From an uncultured Sutterella sp. (GTDB lineage: Bacteria; Pseudomonadota; Gammaproteobacteria; Burkholderiales; Burkholderiaceae_F): a stretch of DNA of 64,000 nucleotides. The translations under genes and the position numbers were made by a program. Below the pieces are notes generated by a model that worked only from the letters and a program-made list of their open reading frames with translations, was not told the DNA's origin and did no database searches. Below are positions 35,770 through 44,722 of this stretch, piece by piece (positions within the stretch are counted from its first letter, which is position 1; each line of letters begins with the position of its first letter). Location: NCBI GenBank assembly GCA_905197905.1, contig CAJKAP010000001.1, positions 248,001-312,000 of the forward strand. Direction: 5' to 3'.

Positions 35770-36657
35770 ATGACAACGGAAGAAATTCTCCTTTATACGC
35801 TCCTTGTGGTGATGACGATTGTGGCCATCGCCTTTCTCGTACCTACGCTCACGCGCGTGGGTGATCGTCATAGCTCCGAGGACGAAGCAGAGGAGCATTT
35901 AAAAGCCTTGAGCGACGCTCTTCGCCAAGAATACGAGCGCTTGAAAGAAGATTACCGCCGCGGGGTGATCGCTGAGAAAGACTACGCTCAGATGGTCGAA
36001 GAGATTGAACGTCGAGCGCTTGAAGAGCACCGTCAGGTCGACGAGAGCCGCACCAGCACGAAAGCCTATTCTCCAGCAGTGGTGATCGCGGGGATTACGG
36101 CACTCGTGGTGATCGTCGCGGTGATGGGCTATGGTCTTAAAGGTTCGCCCGAAATGATGCGTTTAGCAGGGAGCCAGCACGTTCTTGAAGGGAAGGCGAA
36201 CGTGGAAGAACTCCAGCTCTACCTTAAAGACAATCGTAAAGACGGTCGCGCTTGGATTTTGCTTGCCCGTCAGTTAGCGGAAAAAGATGATTTTGAGGGG
36301 GCGATTAATGCTTATCGTACGGGGCGCGAAGTGATGACGAAAGTGCGCAGTGACCCCACGGTGGCGCTTGAAATGGCAGCCGCGCTTTTAACTACGCGTC
36401 AGACGGATCATGTGAAAGAAGCGCTTCCCATTTTGAACGACTTGCATACGCTTAATCCCGAAGACTTGCGCGTGACGCAGCTCCTTGTGATGGCCGCAAC
36501 GCAACTCGAAGAATGGAAAGTGGCAGCGGATGCGGTGGAATCGTTGTTGATGACGATGTCGCCCGACAATCCAGAATATATGGAAGCTCGCGAAATGTTG
36601 GATCGCTTGCGTAGTCTCGAGCGAAAGACTAAAGGCTTGCCAGCAGGTCACCCTTAA
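35770..36657 (+). CDS. ccmI: c-type cytochrome biogenesis protein CcmI
   Basis: 295-residue membrane-anchored TPR protein that delivers apocytochrome to the haem lyase. Two membrane helices (about 6-25 and 97-118) flank a cytoplasmic coiled segment with the CcmI-typical LKEDYRRGVIAEKDYAQMVEEIERR; the periplasmic part (about 125-285) has TPR-like helices (DGRAWILLARQLAEKDDFEGAINAYRTG). Its location directly after an octahaem cytochrome gene, away from other ccm genes, suggests it is dedicated to or co-expressed with that product. Confidence 0.88.
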   Translation: MTTEEILLYTLLVVMTIVAIAFLVPTLTRVGDRHSSEDEAEEHLKALSDALRQEYERLKEDYRRGVIAEKDYAQMVEEIERRALEEHRQVDESRTSTKAYSPAVVIAGITALVVIVAVMGYGLKGSPEMMRLAGSQHVLEGKANVEELQLYLKDNRKDGRAWILLARQLAEKDDFEGAINAYRTGREVMTKVRSDPTVALEMAAALLTTRQTDHVKEALPILNDLHTLNPEDLRVTQLLVMAATQLEEWKVAADAVESLLMTMSPDNPEYMEAREMLDRLRSLERKTKGLPAGHP

Positions 36658-36672
36658 AAACAGACACAAGCA

Positions 36673-36706
36673 AAAGCGCCTCAGATTGAGGCGCTTTCTC
36701 TTTAAA
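36673..36706. terminator. Bidirectional terminator after ccmI
   Basis: AAAGCGCCTCA (36673-36683) and TGAGGCGCTTT (36687-36697) form an 11-bp perfect stem with a 3-nt loop, then CTCTTT. Confidence 0.85.
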
Positions 36707-37520
36707 TACGACTCACAATTGGTACGGGTTCCGAGCCATCGGTAAATTCTGGCCAGGGGATATCCGCCCAAGCCCCAGAGAGAGCTTTGGTGAGGAACTG
36801 GGTATCTTTTTCTAGCGTTGCAAGAAGTTCAGGTGACTCTTCATGCGCTTCGACAAAAAGGCGCGAGCGCAAAAGAGCTGCGGCAAATGCATTCCAGCTA
36901 TTAAAGCGCACCGTGACCTCTGTCGTACAACGCTTCTTGTAGGCGACGGCCTCAGCGGCACTAATCATGCCCGCTTCTTCTGCGAGCCAAATAAGCGCTA
37001 AGGCCTGCGAAATTTCAAGTGCACGAATTTGACTCCAATCGCCTTTTTCACGGAAAAAGTCCACAATCATACGACGACGGCGAAGGGCACGTTCTGCCTC
37101 GCGGTCAGTACTCATCGCGGCGAACCCACTCCAACCTAACGCATTTTCATTTTTAAGCAAAGAGCGCACATTCGAGGTCTCAGTAAGAGCACGATACAGT
37201 CGAGAGATGGGGTTCCCTTCCACGATATGGAGGAACTGTGCTTTTAAGTCTTGCGGCGCCATCAAGGAGAGTTCCGTTGAGAGCATATGCAAGATTTCGT
37301 ATTCGGGCGTAGGGGTGTCGAGCGAAAAACCTTTGAGCGCGAGCGCGAAGCGAGCGAGTTCACGCGAGAACGGTGCCCAGGGGTAAGTTGCCCAGGGCGA
37401 GTTGAGCGCAGGACGAGGCGCTTTTAAAAGCGCGGCTTCCATCGTCTGCTGAGCATTGAGTACCTCGGCTAAATCGCTCGAAGGGGTCAAAAACTCAAAT
37501 GTATTCTCGTCGTCAAACAT
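36702..37520 (-). CDS. DUF1266-like protein
   Basis: 272-residue soluble protein. The C-terminal half has the DUF1266-like pattern: LEISQALALIWLAEEAGMISAAEAVAYKKRCTTEV followed by FNSWNAFAAALLRSRLF, resembling the family's W/G-rich 'arw...G.ls..eaw...f.sW..f..ayllGr'. No signal peptide. ATG at 37520 is preferred to a TTG two codons upstream. Function of the family is unknown. The assignment is by pattern and moderate. Confidence 0.65.
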   Translation of the reverse strand: MFDDENTFEFLTPSSDLAEVLNAQQTMEAALLKAPRPALNSPWATYPWAPFSRELARFALALKGFSLDTPTPEYEILHMLSTELSLMAPQDLKAQFLHIVEGNPISRLYRALTETSNVRSLLKNENALGWSGFAAMSTDREAERALRRRRMIVDFFREKGDWSQIRALEISQALALIWLAEEAGMISAAEAVAYKKRCTTEVTVRFNSWNAFAAALLRSRLFVEAHEESPELLATLEKDTQFLTKALSGAWADIPWPEFTDGSEPVPIVSRI

Positions 37521-37652
37521 GGTCAATCAAAGGTAGAGAAAGAGCGGCTAAAAAAAGTTGCCCTAAACGTGAAATAGGTATGCAAAAGAAGGCGCAGTGC
37601 CCACTTAAAAAGAATTTTCCATAGTATACGCAACTCAGCGCAAAACGCAAAG

Positions 37653-39566
37653 TTAGAACGCTTCAAGCGTCATCTCGCAAGGCGTGCGCTTACAGTGGAA
37701 AACGGCGCGGAATTTGTCCCCTGCGGAGTCCGTCAGAATCAAATCATTGGGTTTAAAGAGTGCGCGATCGTGGGTTTCCAGAAGTGCGGGGAAGGCCTTA
37801 AGCATCTTAGGGCAGAGTTCAAGCGTGGCACGAATACAATGGCGACACGTCATCAAATCGGCTTTCTCAACGGGCACGATTTCAAAGGCGGGCGCCAAAA
37901 CTCGGGCGCCGTGCTGCTCATAGAAAGCACGAGCAGAGCGGTTAGCGACGTTGGCGCGATAGTCAAGCGTGGCTTCTGGGAACGCAATATGTTCGTCCAC
38001 TGGGGCACGTTGCGTTTTTTCTCGCCCTTCTTTCATGCTCTCTAGGAGCGCTTCGACAGCCGCACGACGCATACGGTTTGCGAGCGAAGCGGGCACAAAA
38101 GTGGCGAAATCCTCAGCAATCGATAAATCAAGAGGATTGAGCGTAAAGGGGGTATCGCCCAACTTAAAGAGGTTTTGTGCGAGCGTGGTGCGGTTTTTTG
38201 CCGTATCGCTTGCCACTTGCTTATTAAAGGATTCAGAGACTGTGGCACTAGCCTTATCAGTTGAGAGCGTTAATTCAAAACCTTCAGCCGTTTCATAAAA
38301 GGCCATGGTCACAGGAATTCGACGTTCTGCCGTGGGTCCAGAAAGCAACTTGGTGAAGCTCTGATCGCGGTTACGCAAAAGCGTGGTTCCACGATGAAGC
38401 CCTTCAGGGATTTCTTTAAAACGAAGGGTGAGTTCAACGAGATCACCCGAGAGGGCATCCACGCGGTTAACCGAGAGCCCAGTGAGCTCACCGTGCGAAT
38501 CGAGATACGTGAAGCCGTCCCCATTATTGAGCGCTACGCCTTTAGCCTTTTTGAGGCGAATAACGCCTGGGCGCACACTTTGCACTTCCCCCACTGGCGT
38601 GCCAGCGTTTTTAGGTGTGGAGAGATCGACGAGCGTGTAGGGTTTATCGTATTCACGACCGTGCACAAAGTATTCCGTGTTGCCACGGTTAAAACTTTTT
38701 TGCGGATCGGGCGTAAAGGAGAAGGTACTCACCCCGTCAGAGGTGCGCGAGAGCTCAGGGCGACGCGCAATGATGCGATCCAATGCCTGGCGGTAGTGCG
38801 CCGTGATGTTTTTGACGTACTGAATGTCTTTCAAGCGCCCCTCGATCTTAAAGGAGGAAACGCCCGCGTCAATCAGTGCTTCAAGGTTATCTGTCTGGTT
38901 ATTGTCTTTAAGGCTTAAGACATGCGCATTGCGAGCGAGCACTTCACCTTCGAGCGTCGTCACGTCATAGGGGAGGCGGCAAAACTGCGCGCACTGTCCG
39001 CGGTTCGCACTTCTTCCTGTCATCGCTTGCGAGATATAGCACTGTCCCGAGTAACTCACGCAGAGCGCGCCATGAATAAAGGCTTCAATACGAGCACTCT
39101 TGAGCGCAGCGCGACAGCGAGCGATTTCAGAAAGCGAGAGTTCACGTGCGAGCACCATCTGAGAAAAGCCAACCGATTCAAGGAATGCGGCTTTTTCTGG
39201 CGTACGAATATCGCACTGCGTTGAGGCATGGAGTTCAATGTCAGGCAAGGGGCCCATCAAAAGGCCCATATCTTGGAGAATGAGCACATCGACCCCAGCA
39301 GCGGCAGCATCAAAGGCAAGTGCACGAGCGCGCGGAAGTTCTTCATCAGTAAAGAGGGTGTTGAGCGCCATGAAAACGCGCACATTATAGGTGTGCGCGT
39401 AGTCACAAAGTCGGGCGATGCTCTCGAGCGAATTGCCTGCTGACTGGCGCGCACCAAAGAGCGGTCCACCAATGTAGACCGCGTCAGCGCCATGATCAAT
39501 GGCGGCAATCCCTGTCTCAGCGTCTTTAGCTGGCGAGAGCAACTCTAACTGATGAAGGCTGAGCAT
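37653..39566 (-). CDS. rlhA: U32-family 23S rRNA hydroxylase RlhA
   Basis: 637-residue member of the 'peptidase U32' family; length fits RlhA (YdcP), which forms 5-hydroxycytidine at C2501 of 23S rRNA, rather than the 450-residue TrhP/YegQ. The start LELLSPAKDAETGIAAIDHGADAVYIGG and the U32 signature E-A-F-I-H-G-A-L-C-V-S-Y-S-G-x-C (about 162-177) are present, followed by GQCAQFCRLPY with the additional cysteines used for the iron-sulphur cluster. Overlaps the next gene's start by one base, in the same transcript. Confidence 0.88.
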   Translation of the reverse strand: MLSLHQLELLSPAKDAETGIAAIDHGADAVYIGGPLFGARQSAGNSLESIARLCDYAHTYNVRVFMALNTLFTDEELPRARALAFDAAAAGVDVLILQDMGLLMGPLPDIELHASTQCDIRTPEKAAFLESVGFSQMVLARELSLSEIARCRAALKSARIEAFIHGALCVSYSGQCYISQAMTGRSANRGQCAQFCRLPYDVTTLEGEVLARNAHVLSLKDNNQTDNLEALIDAGVSSFKIEGRLKDIQYVKNITAHYRQALDRIIARRPELSRTSDGVSTFSFTPDPQKSFNRGNTEYFVHGREYDKPYTLVDLSTPKNAGTPVGEVQSVRPGVIRLKKAKGVALNNGDGFTYLDSHGELTGLSVNRVDALSGDLVELTLRFKEIPEGLHRGTTLLRNRDQSFTKLLSGPTAERRIPVTMAFYETAEGFELTLSTDKASATVSESFNKQVASDTAKNRTTLAQNLFKLGDTPFTLNPLDLSIAEDFATFVPASLANRMRRAAVEALLESMKEGREKTQRAPVDEHIAFPEATLDYRANVANRSARAFYEQHGARVLAPAFEIVPVEKADLMTCRHCIRATLELCPKMLKAFPALLETHDRALFKPNDLILTDSAGDKFRAVFHCKRTPCEMTLEAF

Positions 39567-40375
39567 TACTGTGCCTTACGGTTTTGCTTAATGAAGTCGG
39601 CAAAGCTCGGCTGAATCCCATAGCGTTCGGGGTTCTTCGGACCAATCTGAGCGCAACGTTCAATCTTCAAGTAGTCTGCGAGCGTATCGTCGCCAGCATT
39701 CTTAGCAAAGGAAGCGGCGGAGGATTGATTATCCGTGCAGTAGTCCATGTAGGCACCAGCCTTCAAGAGAATCTTCGCGGCTTCACGGCTCGGACGACGA
39801 GCAGCCATCATGAGAGGCGTCACGCCAGCTGAGGTCTGAGCGTTCACATCAGCCCCTGCGGCAATCAAACGGTTAATGAGCTCGATGTTGCCTTCCGTAG
39901 CGGCGTAGTGTAACGGCGTCCAACCTTTTTCAAGGTTCACTTTAGCGCCACGCTTTAAGAGGTCTTCCACATCGGCTTTACGGTTTTTGATTACTGCCAT
40001 CATCAAGGGCGTTTCGCCAAATTCATTGGCCTTATTGACATCAATGAGTTCATTGGCAAGAAGTACCTTCACCACGTTCCAAGAGTCAGAACGATAGGCG
40101 TAGGTGAGAAGCGTGTCCTTATTGGGGAGCGTGATATTGGGGTTCATCCCTTTGGCAATGATTTCCTTAACGGTATTGATGTTGCCAATCATCACCGCTT
40201 GCTGAATGCGAGAGATGTTTTTGCCCATCTCATCGAGCTCTGCTTGGCTCACCACCGTGCCATCAGGCCCCGTCAAGGTAGCGTTCGATTCGGTAGCACC
40301 ATCAGGCAAACCCGCTGCAATAGCGGTACCCATAGCGAAGACGCAAGAGAGCGACATCAAAAGAGAGGATTTCAT
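39566..40375 (-). CDS. Exported ankyrin-repeat protein
   Basis: 269 residues with an N-terminal signal peptide (MKSSLLMSLSCVFAMGTAIAA) and about five ankyrin repeats between 55 and 230 (DTLLTYAYRSDSWNVVKVLL; GETPLMMAVIKNRKADVEDLLKRGAKV; GWTPLHYAATEGNIELINRLIAAGADVN; GVTPLMMAARRPSREAAKILLKAG). Periplasmic protein-binding scaffold by family. Its stop overlaps the rlhA start (TAATG), so the two are co-translated; no functional link is obvious. Confidence 0.85.
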   Translation of the reverse strand: MKSSLLMSLSCVFAMGTAIAAGLPDGATESNATLTGPDGTVVSQAELDEMGKNISRIQQAVMIGNINTVKEIIAKGMNPNITLPNKDTLLTYAYRSDSWNVVKVLLANELIDVNKANEFGETPLMMAVIKNRKADVEDLLKRGAKVNLEKGWTPLHYAATEGNIELINRLIAAGADVNAQTSAGVTPLMMAARRPSREAAKILLKAGAYMDYCTDNQSSAASFAKNAGDDTLADYLKIERCAQIGPKNPERYGIQPSFADFIKQNRKAQ

Positions 40376-40409
40376 CAGTAAACTCCAAAAAATTCGAGAT
40401 AGACCCCGA

Positions 40410-41234
40410 TTAGACGGGTAGCGCCAGCGGCAAGCGGAAGAAGTTAATCGCGGTGGAGGTTGTCACACGAGCGACTTCTTCAATATCCACGCCGTAAACC
40501 TCCGAGGCCACTTTGGCAATATAGGGAATAAAAGTGGGCTCACAGCGACGACCGCGAACGGGCACAGGCGCCATATAGGGTGAATCTGTTTCTAACATAA
40601 TTTTCTCAAGAGGCAGTCCGCGACAAACCTCTCGAAGTGCATCATTACGTTTAAAAGTGAGAGATCCTGTAAAACTCACTAAGCCTCCAGCGTCCACCAC
40701 ACGCAATGCGGTCTCTAAGTCGCTTGAGTAGCAGTGCATCACAAAGCCCATATCGCCTGCGTGCTCATCAATCAAAATATCAAGCGCATCGGCTTCACTG
40801 TCGCGCGCGTGAATGATCAAGGGCTTTTGAAGCGTGCGAGCCGCTTCAATATGCATGCGAAAGCGTTTTCGCTGCCAATCGCGGGGCTCTTGACACCAGT
40901 AGTAGTCTAAGCCCGTTTCCCCAACGGCAACGATACCTGGGCGCGAGCAATGCTCAATAATGCGCTCAACGCTAGTTTCCGGTTTGTCTTCATACTCAGG
41001 GTGCAGTCCCCAAGCGCCAAAAACGACACCAGGGTGTGCTTTGAGGAGCGCCTCTTGGCGAGGGACATCCTCTTCATCGCAGGCCACCACAATCGCTGCC
41101 ACCACATTCGCCGCTTGCATACGGGCAATCATGGCATCGCGATCAGCATCGAAGTCATCGGCTTCAATATGCGAGTGCGAGTCGATGAGAGGCGTTTTCG
41201 TTAACGCCGGTACAGGAATTGGTTTTTCTGTCAT
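40410..41234 (-). CDS. TatD family metal-dependent hydrolase
   Basis: 274-residue TIM-barrel hydrolase. Metal ligands are visible in IDSHSHIEADDF (residues about 16-27), AVGETGLDYYW, HARDSEADA, HCYSS and LETDSPYMAP. TatD relatives are 3'-5' DNA/RNA exonucleases or D-aminoacyl-tRNA-like hydrolases. The ATG at 41234 gives a normal length; an in-frame extension to 41291 overlaps the upstream permease gene. Confidence 0.9.
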   Translation of the reverse strand: MTEKPIPVPALTKTPLIDSHSHIEADDFDADRDAMIARMQAANVVAAIVVACDEEDVPRQEALLKAHPGVVFGAWGLHPEYEDKPETSVERIIEHCSRPGIVAVGETGLDYYWCQEPRDWQRKRFRMHIEAARTLQKPLIIHARDSEADALDILIDEHAGDMGFVMHCYSSDLETALRVVDAGGLVSFTGSLTFKRNDALREVCRGLPLEKIMLETDSPYMAPVPVRGRRCEPTFIPYIAKVASEVYGVDIEEVARVTTSTAINFFRLPLALPV

Positions 41235-41265
41235 AGCTATGGTTTTCTTTTCGAGAAACGCTATT

Positions 41266-43650
41266 TTAGACGTTTTCTTTTTCTCGACCACGTGCTCTTA
41301 ACCACAAAAGCGCGAGCACCGTATAGACGAGCGTCTGAAGGGCCATTTCAAATAAGTAGGGCGACACCGCAGGGAGCGTTGCTCCGTCTTGCGAGAGTGC
41401 CACAATCGCTTTCACGCCAGGCGTACTGGGGAGCAGGTGCGCAAAAAGATGCGTGAAGGTTGCGGTGACATTTTCCTGAGGCCAAATCGCGCCCGAAATG
41501 AAGACCGCAGGAGCTGAGAACATCACAATCGTCTGCGTACTGTAGCGGTTGCTCCCTAAAAGGAGGGCGATCAAGAAACTAAAGGCCGCAATATCTGCCG
41601 CAAAGAGCGTGCCAGCGCCTAAAACGCCCAACGCATTTTCCATGTTGCCGTATTCATTAAACCAGAAGTCAAAGCCCTGCATATAGTAGAGCCAGAGCGT
41701 GGCCATGAACCAGAAGCCGAGCAAAATGGCGGGACCGCGTCTAAAGGGGTAGCGTAGCGCTCCATAAAACCAGGGCGATGCGCGACGCTCTTTAAGCCAT
41801 TCGCCCACCGAGAACGTGATAAGCATGAGCATCACGGCTTGCAAAATCACGGGCGCCACGGCAGGCACGGAATAGTTCCCATAACCCCCGATTTCATTAA
41901 ATCGGTAGAGAACGAGGTTGTCGGCTTGGCTCAAGCGGCTTTGCTCTTCAAGCAAAATGGGCGGCGTGCCAGAAGAGTAAACACTCGAATCATCGAGCTT
42001 ACGGCCGCTATCCAAAATAAGCCCGGTGAGAGCCGATTGCACCGCACGCCCTTTGACGGGGTAAGCGCCGTTACTTAAAAGATGTACGGTCGTGTTGCGC
42101 CCTTGCGCGAGATCCTTTTCAAAGTCGCGAGGAATCGTCACGAGCACAGAGGTTTTCTCACGACGATACGCGTCAAGCGCGGTTGCCTCATCGTGCAAAA
42201 TCCCGGTGAGTTCAATCGTAGGCGAAGCGGAGAGCGCCTGCGTAAAGTGGCGCGACGTTGCAGTTTGGTCCAAGTCCACCACCATCGTAGGGATGTGTTC
42301 TAGCTGCTGATTGCTATAGGGCCAAGCGTAAAAGACCAAATAAAAGGCAACAGCAAGAAGCGCAACGACCAATGTGTCACGTGAGAGCGAGACGCGGGCC
42401 ACCGTCTGGCGGACCGTTTCAAAGAAACTAGGTGTTGACTGCGGAGCGGCAATGGGTTCGGGCGATACGCGCTTTTCTTCTTCGCGCGCCCACTTCACCA
42501 TGCGGAAACCTAAAATCGGTAAGCCCGCCGCAAGAGGAATCACGACAAAAAGTCCCAAAATTCCCATGCTCTCCAGCACGTAGTCAATAGGAGAATTGAG
42601 CACCATACACTGCCCTTGAATCTGCAAGTAGTGCGTCAAGGGGAGGAGCTTCCCAAAGAACGCGGCGCCAGGCGTCATCGATTCAAAGGGATAAGAGAAC
42701 GCGGTAAAGGGGAAGGTTGGGGCGAAAATCGCGACCGTTGCGGTGAGCGCCAAAATCCACGTGAGCGAGAGCGATGTGAGGAAAATCACCACCGAAGCGG
42801 TTGCCAAAATAAAGAGAATCGTTGTGGCAATCCAAAGCCACAAAGAGCCCATTGGGATCCAACCCAAAATGCCCCCAAAGCCTGCGACCCAAGTAAGCCC
42901 AATCACGCTATAAATGAGCACCCAGGGTAAGGCCTTGCCGAGCACTGCGGCGCTCCCAGAGCCACGCGCCAAGCGCATGGTTTCGACCATGCCACCGTCT
43001 CGCCAATCGCGTACTAAGACGCCTGCGAGTGTAATCGCGAGCGCCAAGCCCATTAACCCTGGCACCAGCGTTGCTAAGAGGTAGCGGCTAAAGTTAAAGG
43101 CAACGTTCCCTTCAAAGAGCACATCGGGCTCTTCGATACGCATATTTTCTGCAGTGTTTTTAAGTGTGCCTTCTCGGAGTTTCGTGAGCGCCACGGCAGC
43201 GCGCTCGCGCTTTAATTCTGCGAGTGCGGTTTTGAGGTCCACTTCGAGGATGGTCCCAATCGCAAAGTAGCTCTTGTTAATCGAAATGATGATAGGTTCG
43301 CCAATCCCTTCTGCGGTGTATTCGCTGTAGTGCTCGGGGATCACCACGGTGGCGTAAATTTCGCCCGTTTTAAGCGCATCTTCTGCTGCTAGGGTGTTGG
43401 GATAGGATTGCAGTGCCATCGAGGGGATAGCATCAAAAACCTGCACAGCGCGAGTAGCCTCTGGTCCCTGGTCGAGGTTCACAACGCCCACGGGCAACTC
43501 ACGCATTAACCCAGAGCCAAAAAGACTAGAGGCGAGCAGGAGCCAAGCCACGGGGAAGAGAATCCCAGTGAGCCACTCTTGAGGACGACGGGCTAAGCCA
43601 CGAAACTCTCCTAGCGCGACTTGCCAGAGAGACCACCACCATGTGAGCAT
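41266..43650 (-). CDS. Fused tandem ABC-2 type exporter permease
   Basis: 794 residues comprising two ABC-2 permease units joined in one chain. Each half starts with a membrane helix, then a large periplasmic domain with a (V)VDLDQ-type segment (VVNLDQGPEATRAVQVFD near 57; MVVDLDQTATSRHFTQAL near 455), followed by five to six helices. Together with the HlyD and TolC-like genes upstream it forms a tripartite exporter like YbhFSR, but the two permeases are fused and no ATPase is encoded here. Ends 32 bp before tatD. Confidence 0.85.
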   Translation of the reverse strand: MLTWWWSLWQVALGEFRGLARRPQEWLTGILFPVAWLLLASSLFGSGLMRELPVGVVNLDQGPEATRAVQVFDAIPSMALQSYPNTLAAEDALKTGEIYATVVIPEHYSEYTAEGIGEPIIISINKSYFAIGTILEVDLKTALAELKRERAAVALTKLREGTLKNTAENMRIEEPDVLFEGNVAFNFSRYLLATLVPGLMGLALAITLAGVLVRDWRDGGMVETMRLARGSGSAAVLGKALPWVLIYSVIGLTWVAGFGGILGWIPMGSLWLWIATTILFILATASVVIFLTSLSLTWILALTATVAIFAPTFPFTAFSYPFESMTPGAAFFGKLLPLTHYLQIQGQCMVLNSPIDYVLESMGILGLFVVIPLAAGLPILGFRMVKWAREEEKRVSPEPIAAPQSTPSFFETVRQTVARVSLSRDTLVVALLAVAFYLVFYAWPYSNQQLEHIPTMVVDLDQTATSRHFTQALSASPTIELTGILHDEATALDAYRREKTSVLVTIPRDFEKDLAQGRNTTVHLLSNGAYPVKGRAVQSALTGLILDSGRKLDDSSVYSSGTPPILLEEQSRLSQADNLVLYRFNEIGGYGNYSVPAVAPVILQAVMLMLITFSVGEWLKERRASPWFYGALRYPFRRGPAILLGFWFMATLWLYYMQGFDFWFNEYGNMENALGVLGAGTLFAADIAAFSFLIALLLGSNRYSTQTIVMFSAPAVFISGAIWPQENVTATFTHLFAHLLPSTPGVKAIVALSQDGATLPAVSPYLFEMALQTLVYTVLALLWLRARGREKENV

Positions 43651-43668
43651 GTTCTTTGCCTTAAAGCC

Positions 43669-44685
43669 TTAGCGTTTCACCACTACCGTCATGCCGGGAC
43701 GGAGTCCATCGAGAGGCTCGGTAGGGCGGGCGCGCACTTCAAAGGTGCGAAGATCGTAGCCCGAATTCTGACGCGTAGAGCGCCAGGTGGCGTAGTTGCC
43801 ACGTGGGTTGATCCAGGTGACTTCAAGCGTCACATCGGTATTAAGCGCAGGAATTGTTGCGGTGAGCTTTTCGCCTTTTTTAAGCTTAGCGAGCTCTTCT
43901 TCGCGCACGCTAAAGGTCACCCACGTATCGGTGAGGTCTGTCACCATCACAATCGGAAAGCCCGCCGGGGCAACTTCGCCCGCTTTCATCACCACGCGGG
44001 TAACTTCTCCAGCAACCGGGCTCTTAAGAGCGCTTTCATTGGCGAGGCTTTCCACTTCAGAGACGCCGCCAGCAGCCTGCGCCACGAGTGCTTTCGCTGC
44101 GGCTTTTTCTTCTTTTCGAGCGCCTTCACGCACAGCAGAGAGCTTAGCGGCAGCGGCCGTGGTGAGTTCACGAGCAGCAGCGAGCTGAGCACTTACTTCA
44201 TCGTGGCGCTGGGCCGAGACGAGCCCTTCTTTATAGAGGGCATCTACGCGGTTAAAGGATTTTTGTGCTAAGGCAAGCCCTGCGCGAGCGCGTTCATAGT
44301 CTGCGGCCGCGGCTTCCTTTTCTTGCACACGAGCACCAGTCTGCGCCATATCTTCTTTGGCTTGTGCAGCGGCTTCTTGCGCTTTCACCTGTTCGAGCTT
44401 GGCGGAGATTTCAGGAATACCAATTTCAGCCACCAAATCGCCAGGCTTTACCATATCGCCTTCTTTGAGGTAGATCTGGCTGATGCGTCCCGGGATCTTC
44501 GCGGCAACAGAAATCGTGGTAGCGTCCACCATCCCCTGCAAGGGAACGGGCGCAGGATTAAGCGACTGCCAAATCCCCCAACCAATAAAACCTAAAATGC
44601 CAACCGTGACCACGGAGCCCACCACGAGTGGGGCTTTGGAGGGTTCACGTTCTTCAGTCTGCTTTGTCGTATCAGCGTTTGTCAT
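43669..44685 (-). CDS. HlyD-family periplasmic adaptor protein
   Basis: 338-residue membrane-fusion protein: one N-terminal helix (about 20-42), a barrel-sandwich hybrid split by an alpha-helical hairpin (about 90-215, Ala/Glu/Lys-rich coiled coil), and a C-terminal beta-barrel (SALKSPVAGEVTRVVMKAGEV... DTWVTFSVREEEL). It would bridge the inner-membrane permease and the TolC-like channel. Located 18 bp upstream of the permease gene on the same strand; part of a three-gene operon. Confidence 0.9.
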   Translation of the reverse strand: MTNADTTKQTEEREPSKAPLVVGSVVTVGILGFIGWGIWQSLNPAPVPLQGMVDATTISVAAKIPGRISQIYLKEGDMVKPGDLVAEIGIPEISAKLEQVKAQEAAAQAKEDMAQTGARVQEKEAAAADYERARAGLALAQKSFNRVDALYKEGLVSAQRHDEVSAQLAAARELTTAAAAKLSAVREGARKEEKAAAKALVAQAAGGVSEVESLANESALKSPVAGEVTRVVMKAGEVAPAGFPIVMVTDLTDTWVTFSVREEELAKLKKGEKLTATIPALNTDVTLEVTWINPRGNYATWRSTRQNSGYDLRTFEVRARPTEPLDGLRPGMTVVVKR

Positions 44686-44722
44686 AGCAAAATCTTCTTT
44701 TTGTCAATTGAGACCTGTGTGC

